10,873 nucleotides of DNA from Gemmatimonadota bacterium. GTDB lineage: Bacteria > Gemmatimonadota > Gemmatimonadetes > Gemmatimonadales > GWC2-71-9. A program made the translations under genes and the position numbers. Below are positions 6,146-10,873 of this stretch, piece after piece. Under the pieces are notes generated by a model, which did not search any database, was not told where the DNA came from, and saw only the letters and a program-made list of their open reading frames with translations. Position 1 is the stretch's first letter. Each line of letters opens with the position of its first letter. The stretch covers positions 1 to 10,873 of the forward strand of contig QHUF01000249.1 in assembly GCA_003221075.1 (NCBI GenBank), read 5' to 3'.

Positions 6146-7357
6146 ATGATCGGCACCGCCGATGGGCGGAAGCTCGTCGCAATCGCACTCGCGCTGATCG
6201 CGGTCGCGACGCTCATCCCCGAATCGAGCGACGCGGCCAATGGCGTGGTGCGATCGTGGCATCCCGCATTGGGCGACTATGGACTCGCCGACGCGATAGC
6301 CAACGTCGCGCTGTTCGTCCCCCTGGGATGGGCACTGATGGTGGCCGGCGTACGACCGCGCCACGCGGTGGCTGTTGTACTGGCGACGACCATCACGGTG
6401 GAATTCCTCCAATACACAATCGTCGCCGGGCGCCAGGCGAGTGTGTGGGATGTGCTGGCGAATGGAGTGGGCGGCCTGATCGGGATGGTGCTTCCGCATC
6501 TGCACTCCCGCATCATGAGGTCACCTCCGATCGCCCTGCGCGCGGCGGCGATGTATGGCGTCGCCGTCGTCGCGGGAATCGCGGTGGGCGCGCTGCTACA
6601 GGCAGTGCCGCAACCCCGCGCGCTGCGCTGGACCAATCAGGATTCGCACCGCACCGCGTTCATGCGGTTCGAGGGCACGATCAACGATGTGCGCATGAAC
6701 GGGACATCGGTTCCGGCCCAGGCATGGACCGAGATTCCCGCTGGGCACGTCACCATCGACGTCGACCTCGCGTCTGGGCTTCCATCCCCCCGGCTCGCGG
6801 AAATCATTCAGTTTTGGCTCCCGGACGGGCGCGGGTGGGGGTGGGTCGACCAACGCGGTCGCGACCTGCACGTGCACGCCGTCTCCGGGAGCGATGCCAT
6901 CCGTCTCCGTGGCCACTCGCTCCGGGTGCGCGAGGCGATGCCGTCCGCGGCGGGTGAACCCGTGGCCCTGCACCTCGAGCTGCAGCGATTCGCACACGAG
7001 ATCGTCGTCCGGAACGCGCAGCACGAAGTTCGATTCTCGCAGCGCATTTCGCCTGGAGATGGCTGGCAACTGTTTGCGCCGTTTGCGCGGCCGCGCGAGC
7101 GGTGGGGATCGCTGTTTCAGGGTCTGTGGATGGCGCTGTTGCTCGCACCGCTCGGCTACGCGGCAGCGGCGAGTTCACTCCGCGCGGTGGCGGTTGCGGG
7201 GGCGGGAGTGGCCATCGGTTTGCTGCTCTTGCCCATCGCACTGGGCTGCGCGTGGCTCCCCGTGTCGGGTTGGTGCGGTGTTGTGTGCGGTATCCTGGCT
7301 GGTGCGTGGGTGGGACGGGCCGCGCTACGAGGTCAAGCGCCGGACGCTAGTGCCTGA
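6146..7357 (+). CDS. VanZ-family membrane protein with extra C-terminal region
   Basis: This is the only plus-strand gene. The 403-aa product has an N-terminal VanZ-like domain: a first helix (about 9-24), then ADAIANVALFVPLGWAL (48-64), a helix with the conserved EFLQY (86-90), and GRQASVWDVLANGVGGLIG (95-113). The family D...N...F.PLG and R..S..D...N..G signatures are all present. A further helix lies at about 131-152. Residues about 155-315 are soluble, with alternating short hydrophobic strands, and look like a beta-rich domain on the outer side of the membrane. Three more helices follow (about 322-342, 345-367, 371-391). VanZ proteins are membrane proteins of largely unknown function, named from teicoplanin resistance and often found in exopolysaccharide and exosortase-associated loci. 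The ATG at 6146 is chosen because it begins just before the first helix; the frame is open to a TTG at 6044, but neither start has a clear Shine-Dalgarno. The gene's 3' end overlaps the convergent ligase gene by 25 bp. A role in assembly or export of this polysaccharide is inference. Confidence 0.87.
   Translation: MIGTADGRKLVAIALALIAVATLIPESSDAANGVVRSWHPALGDYGLADAIANVALFVPLGWALMVAGVRPRHAVAVVLATTITVEFLQYTIVAGRQASVWDVLANGVGGLIGMVLPHLHSRIMRSPPIALRAAAMYGVAVVAGIAVGALLQAVPQPRALRWTNQDSHRTAFMRFEGTINDVRMNGTSVPAQAWTEIPAGHVTIDVDLASGLPSPRLAEIIQFWLPDGRGWGWVDQRGRDLHVHAVSGSDAIRLRGHSLRVREAMPSAAGEPVALHLELQRFAHEIVVRNAQHEVRFSQRISPGDGWQLFAPFARPRERWGSLFQGLWMALLLAPLGYAAAASSLRAVAVAGAGVAIGLLLLPIALGCAWLPVSGWCGVVCGILAGAWVGRAALRGQAPDASA
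7333..7357. other. 25-bp overlap of convergent 3' ends
   Basis: The plus-strand VanZ gene stops with TGA at 7355-7357 and the minus-strand ligase-like gene stops with TGA at 7333-7335, so their last codons share 25 bp. No intrinsic terminator hairpin with a T-run was seen on either side, so the two transcripts probably run into each other's antisense strand unless Rho ends them. Confidence 0.85.
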
Positions 7358-8619
7358 TCTGGAGCGATGGGGCTCGGGACCGGCAGATCGCCGCGCGGCA
7401 CGACGACGAGACGTTGGGCAGTTGCCACGCGCGACGCACTCCACAACAGCGCCAGGAAGACGTACGGCACGCTGAGGCGGGCGTACGAGCCGAACACTCC
7501 GGCGATCAAATACCCGATCACGGCCAACTGGAGCCAGCGCACAATTTCCTTCTGAGCCGCTGAGGCGGCGTTTGCCCCGCGGCGGCGGGCCGCCCGTGCA
7601 CCCAACAACACACTCGTGATGAGCGCCAGGAAGAGCGCGAGCCCCGGAAGACCCGTCTCGGCGGCGACGTTCATGTAAGTATTGTGCGTATCCTTGAGTC
7701 CCAACGCGGGACTGTAATCCGCATTGGCAAATCCGTATGCGCCGAGTCCGATGCCGAGCAGCGGGTGGTCCGACACGATCCGCGCGGCCGTCTTGAGCAC
7801 CGCGAACCGTTGCTCGGCGGATCCTTCGGGATCCATATCGCGGATCGTCTCGACATTAGCTGCTTTGGTGAGTCCGCCCAGGCGTTCCCACAGGCCGGCA
7901 GGGGCGAACAGCAGCGCCAATCCGACGAGCGCGGCGCACACTGGCACGAGCCGCGGCCGCCGGCGCGCCAACCCGATTCCGGCAGGCAATCCCAGGCCGA
8001 GCAGTCCGAGGAACCCGCCGCGCGACTGGGTGAGCAGGATGGTGATGAGGAGCAACACGACCGCGCCCACCGCGAACCAGCGCAGCAGGCTCTTCCGCGT
8101 CAGAGTCGTCACCAGGACGAGCGCGGGACCAAGCATGAGGATCGTGTGCGCGGCGAGATCGTTCGGGTTCTGGTAGATGAATGGCCCAACGGCGCGCCCG
8201 AGCAGCGTATAGCCGAGCAGATAGTTGGTGAGCGTGGAGCGGATCGGGAACAGGATGTAACTGACGACGAGAAGAATCAGAAACACGCGGATCTGGGCCG
8301 GTGTCCGCAGCGCGTTGACCGCGACGAGCACCACGAGAAGAATCTTGCCGTGCTCGGTGAGGCTTGCCCACACGCGATCAGGATACGAAGTCACCGCATA
8401 CCCCAGGACGGCCCACGCAAGCCACGCTGCGAGCAGCCAGAGGAACGGGGGTGCGCGGAGCGCCTGCCGCTGCACGAGGAGGCTGAGTAGCGCGGCTCCC
8501 ATGACGAACGTCGCGCCCGGGATCCTGTTCGTGAGGATGATGAACACATAGACGAGGAACAGAACGAACGTGGGTGTCCAGAGCATCTGCCGCGGGCCCT
8601 GGGGAGGAGTTGGGTTCAT
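7333..8619 (-). CDS. O-antigen ligase / Wzy-type polymerase-like membrane protein
   Basis: This 428-aa polytopic inner-membrane protein has about ten to twelve hydrophobic helices. It has the layout of the O-antigen ligase/polymerase superfamily (Wzy_C). A long periplasmic loop between about 240 and 320 contains SAEQRFAVLKTAARIV (267-282), HPLLGIGLGAYGF (285-297) and DTHNTYMNVAAETGLPGL (310-327). The His312 and Glu321 of the H-x-x-Y...E-x-G motif are conserved in this superfamily. TQSRGGFLGL (197-206) is another usual block. Such proteins either join a lipid-linked glycan to an acceptor (lipid A or protein) or polymerise repeat units, and sequence alone does not decide between these. The overall look also resembles the O-glycosylation ligases found in exosortase-associated EPS loci. 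The ATG at 8619 is used because it overlaps the amidotransferase stop as ATGA; the open frame upstream to 9363 is an arginine-rich shadow. The gene is the last of the right arm. Confidence 0.88.
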   Translation of the reverse strand: MNPTPPQGPRQMLWTPTFVLFLVYVFIILTNRIPGATFVMGAALLSLLVQRQALRAPPFLWLLAAWLAWAVLGYAVTSYPDRVWASLTEHGKILLVVLVAVNALRTPAQIRVFLILLVVSYILFPIRSTLTNYLLGYTLLGRAVGPFIYQNPNDLAAHTILMLGPALVLVTTLTRKSLLRWFAVGAVVLLLITILLTQSRGGFLGLLGLGLPAGIGLARRRPRLVPVCAALVGLALLFAPAGLWERLGGLTKAANVETIRDMDPEGSAEQRFAVLKTAARIVSDHPLLGIGLGAYGFANADYSPALGLKDTHNTYMNVAAETGLPGLALFLALITSVLLGARAARRRGANAASAAQKEIVRWLQLAVIGYLIAGVFGSYARLSVPYVFLALLWSASRVATAQRLVVVPRGDLPVPSPIAPDQALASGA

Positions 8620-10520
8620 CGCGGCTCTGCCGGCTCGTGGGGCAGGGCGGGGATGCTCCGCGCGAGTCGTCCCGCTTCGAGGTGCCCCAGCCACAGCTGG
8701 AGTACGAGCGCGCGCCACAACGCCATGCTGTGATCGCGGCGCCGCATGAGATGCTCCGATGCGAGACGACTGACCGCCCGCCGGTCGAGGAAGTCGTAGA
8801 TGCCCACGCCGTCGCGCGGCAGCGTGAGCGCGTCGATCCGATGCCGCAGGGGGCCGCGGAACCAGCTGCCGAGCGGCACCGAGAAACCATGCTTGGGACG
8901 GTCCATCACCTCGGGTGGCACCAGTCCGCGGATCGCCTGGCGGAACACGCGCTTGCCGAGCCCATCGCGGATCTTGAGTCCGGCCGGGAGGGCGAGCGCG
9001 AACTCGACGAGCGGATGGTCGAGCAACGGCACGCGCGCCTCGAGCGAAACCGCCATGCTGGCCCGATCGACCTTGGTGAGAATGTCGCCCGGCAGGTACG
9101 TGGCGACGTCCACCAGCATCATCTGCGACGTGAAGTCGCGAACCGCGGCCTCCTCGAATGCACCGGCGAAGAGGTCGCCGAATTCCCCGTCCCGCGGTAC
9201 GAGAAGCGGCGCGGCCATCCCGCCGTCCGCGGGGGCGAGCGGCAGTGCCACGGTACCGGCGTATGCCGCCGGGCGCGTGCGCGCGAGATCGAGGAGACGG
9301 CCCCGGCCGGGGGCGACGTGCGGCAGCGCGCGGCCCACCGTGCGCAAGAAGGGCCGCCCCCACCCGGGAACCTCGGGACGCTTGAGGATGTCGAGGTAGC
9401 GTGTGTATCCGCCGAACAGCTCGTCGCCGCCATCGCCCGAGAGACTGACGGTGACCTCCGTGCGGGCGAGCCGCGCCACGAGGTAGGTGGGCAGCGCCGA
9501 CGCGTCGGCGAACGGTTCATCGAAGAGCCCGACGACGCTTTCGACGAAGCGGTCGGCGGCGGGCACGACCTCGAGATCGGTGTGGCGCGTGCCCAGCGCC
9601 GCAGCGACCCGGCGTGCGTGCGGCGCCTCGTTGTACGCCTGCTCCGCGAATCCAATCGCAAATGTGTGGGGTGGCCGCGACCGATCTCCTGCCATGAGCG
9701 CGACGACGGTCGACGAGTCGAGTCCGCCGGACAAGAAGGCACCGAGCGGTACCTCCGATTCCAGATGGCTGGTGACGGCCTGCCCCAGTAACTCGCGCAG
9801 GTGCTCCGTCGCATCGTCTTCACTTTCAGGCGCGCGCTCGGCGCTGACCGGGGTCCAGTAACGCCGGAGAGCCGGGCCACGGTCGGCCGACCAGGTCAGG
9901 ACGTGGCCCGGGGGTAGTTTGGCGACGCCCGCAAACGCGCTGAGCGGGTCCGGGACGTAACCCAGGCTGAGGAAGGCGGCGATCGCCCGTTGATCCAGCC
10001 GGCGCGGAAAGCGCGGGAGCGTGAGTAGCGAGCGGAGCTCGGAGCAGAACGCGATCCCGTCGGGCGTCACCCAGTAACTCAGAGGTTTGATGCCCACTCG
10101 GTCCCGGGCGAGCACCAACCGCTTGCGCCGATCGTCCCACAGGGCGATGGCGAACATTCCGCGCAGCTGCACGACGAAGTCGTCGCCGTGCTCCTCGTAC
10201 AGGTGGACGATAGTCTCCGTGTCGCACCGGGTCCGGAACCGATGGCCGCGGGCGCGGAGCGCCTCGCGCAACTCGTGGTGGTTGTAGATCTCGCCGTTGA
10301 AGACCACCTGGATGGAGCCATCTTCGTTGCCGATCGGCTGCTGCCCGCCGGCGACGTCGATGATCGCCAGGCGGCGCATTCCCAGCGCGACTTCCGGCGC
10401 AACGAAGTACCCGCTGCCGTCCGGCCCCCGGTGGATAATCGCGTCGCACATGGCGCGCACGGTGCGCCGCGCATGGTCGGTGTCGAGCGACCAACCGGCG
10501 AAGCCCGCGATGCCACACAT
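8616..10520 (-). CDS. Glutamine-hydrolysing asparagine-synthase-type amidotransferase (right arm)
   Basis: This 634-aa protein has both AsnB domains intact. The glutaminase has nucleophile Cys2 (MCGIAGFAGW), RGPDGSG (31-37), IIDVAGGQQPI (53-63), FNGEIYN (74-80) and CDTET (99-103). The synthetase has SGGLDSS (264-270), SGDGGDELFGGY (361-372) and LTKVDRASMAVSLEARVPLL (481-500). The reaction is ATP-dependent transfer of glutamine-derived ammonia to a carboxylate. The IIDVAGGQQPI block and overall length resemble the amidotransferases found in exosortase/EPS loci more than housekeeping AsnB. It is clearly diverged from the second amidotransferase in the window (4002-5933), so they are not a recent duplication. 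The ATG at 10520 gives Met-Cys-Gly and has a GGAGG 8 bases upstream. The gene follows a glycosyltransferase with a 3-bp gap and overlaps the ligase-like gene by ATGA. Uronic acid amidation is the likely role by analogy, not proven. Confidence 0.93.
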   Translation of the reverse strand: MCGIAGFAGWSLDTDHARRTVRAMCDAIIHRGPDGSGYFVAPEVALGMRRLAIIDVAGGQQPIGNEDGSIQVVFNGEIYNHHELREALRARGHRFRTRCDTETIVHLYEEHGDDFVVQLRGMFAIALWDDRRKRLVLARDRVGIKPLSYWVTPDGIAFCSELRSLLTLPRFPRRLDQRAIAAFLSLGYVPDPLSAFAGVAKLPPGHVLTWSADRGPALRRYWTPVSAERAPESEDDATEHLRELLGQAVTSHLESEVPLGAFLSGGLDSSTVVALMAGDRSRPPHTFAIGFAEQAYNEAPHARRVAAALGTRHTDLEVVPAADRFVESVVGLFDEPFADASALPTYLVARLARTEVTVSLSGDGGDELFGGYTRYLDILKRPEVPGWGRPFLRTVGRALPHVAPGRGRLLDLARTRPAAYAGTVALPLAPADGGMAAPLLVPRDGEFGDLFAGAFEEAAVRDFTSQMMLVDVATYLPGDILTKVDRASMAVSLEARVPLLDHPLVEFALALPAGLKIRDGLGKRVFRQAIRGLVPPEVMDRPKHGFSVPLGSWFRGPLRHRIDALTLPRDGVGIYDFLDRRAVSRLASEHLMRRRDHSMALWRALVLQLWLGHLEAGRLARSIPALPHEPAEPR

Positions 10521-10523
10521 CGC

Positions 10524-10873
10524 TTACGCCTCCACCGGACGCGGGGCGAGTGATTCGTACCACGAACACAGACGCGCGAGCACCTGATCCTCGTGATACT
10601 CAGCACGCGCATGCGCCCGAGCCGCGGCGCCGAGCATCTGCGCCCGCCCGGGTGACTCCAGAACGCGCTGCAGCGCCGCTCCGAGTGCCTCGGGATCGGC
10701 GGGGGGAACGAGAATGCCCGTCGTGCCGTCGCGCACCGCATCGGGGATTCCTCCCACCCGCGTGGCGACGATGGGGCGCGCGGCGGCCATCGCCTCGAGC
10801 ACGGAGTTGGGGAAGCCCTCCGAGGTGGAGCACAGCACGGAGACGTCGAACAGGTGATGGAGATTGAACGGGG
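10524..10873 (-). CDS. GT-B glycosyltransferase, C-terminal 115 residues (N-terminus outside window)
   Basis: The gene enters the window at its right edge on the minus strand, so only the C-terminal donor-binding half is present. It reads LFDVSVLCSTSEGFPNSVLE and continues AMAAARPIVATRVGGIPDAV. The E-x7-E pair (visible residues 18 and 26) and the GGIPD loop are hallmarks of group 1/GT4 glycosyltransferases that bind the nucleotide sugar. The remainder (GTTGILVPPADPEALGAAL and the final helices) is the normal end of such enzymes, so the C-terminus is complete. The stop TAA at 10524-10526 lies 3 bp before the amidotransferase start. Specificity cannot be judged from this piece. Confidence 0.92.
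   Translation of the reverse strand, partial: PFNLHHLFDVSVLCSTSEGFPNSVLEAMAAARPIVATRVGGIPDAVRDGTTGILVPPADPEALGAALQRVLESPGRAQMLGAAARAHARAEYHEDQVLARLCSWYESLAPRPVEA
10529..10533 (-). promoter_or_regulatory. Ribosome binding site of the right-arm amidotransferase
   Basis: A GGAGG on the minus strand, 8 bases before the ATG at 10520, lies inside the last codons of the upstream glycosyltransferase. It supports both the start choice and independent loading of ribosomes at this junction. Confidence 0.75.

Noticed and set aside
5112..6149. Plus-strand open frame (345 codons) opposite the left amidotransferase and intergenic region
   Set aside because: It is antisense to conserved glutaminase coding sequence, has no family motif, and ends just inside the VanZ start. 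It is judged a shadow.
7358..7420. Intrinsic terminator after the VanZ gene
   Set aside because: Only loose GCCGG/CCGGC complementarity was seen, with no compact stem and no T-run.
8620..9363. N-terminal extension of the ligase-like gene into the amidotransferase gene
   Set aside because: It is Arg/Pro/Gly-rich out-of-frame sequence. The ATGA start at 8619 gives a normal family N-terminus just before the first helix.
8574..9791. Long plus-strand open frame (405 codons) across the right amidotransferase
   Set aside because: It lies wholly antisense to a gene with full AsnB motifs. Its product is low-complexity, rich in Arg, Glu and Gly, with no recognisable family, as expected from third-position GC bias.

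Overview
The window is a stretch of a surface-polysaccharide biosynthesis locus from a high-G+C bacterium, about two-thirds G+C by eye. The O-antigen-ligase-type membrane protein and the WecB-type epimerase suggest a Gram-negative cell plan. Gemmatimonadota, Acidobacteriota or a high-GC proteobacterium would all fit, but nothing here fixes the phylum. Eight genes are supported: seven on the minus strand and one on the plus strand. Both window edges cut a gene. No RNA gene, insertion sequence, CRISPR array or phage gene was seen.

Reading in the direction of transcription (minus strand, right to left), the first arm is the C-terminal end of a GT-B glycosyltransferase (10873-10524), then an asparagine-synthase-type amidotransferase (10520-8616), then an O-antigen ligase/polymerase-like membrane protein (8619-7333). 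This arm meets a plus-strand VanZ-family membrane protein (6146-7357) tail to tail, with a 25-bp overlap of the two 3' ends. A divergent intergenic region of 212 bp (5934-6145) separates the VanZ gene from the second minus-strand arm. That arm is a second amidotransferase (5933-4002), a GT4 glycosyltransferase (4002-2773), a WecB-type UDP-GlcNAc 2-epimerase (2776-1724), a D-glucuronyl C5-epimerase family protein (1727-708) and a NodB-type polysaccharide deacetylase cut by the left edge (704-1). All genes within an arm overlap by 1-4 bp or are separated by 3 bp, so each arm should be one transcript with translational coupling.

Functionally, WecB would supply UDP-ManNAc, the two glycosyltransferases would build the repeat unit, and the ligase-like protein would polymerise or transfer the chain. 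The C5-epimerase, the deacetylase and the two glutamine-dependent amidotransferases look like tailoring enzymes. The C5-epimerase implies a hexuronic acid in the polymer. An epimerase directly followed by a deacetylase recalls the N-deacetylation and C5-epimerisation steps of heparan sulfate maturation in animals. The two AsnB-like proteins would fit amidation of uronic acids. This combination is the most interesting feature of the window, and the product structure is inference. Flippase, initiating transferase and UDP-sugar dehydrogenases are not in the window and would have to lie outside it.
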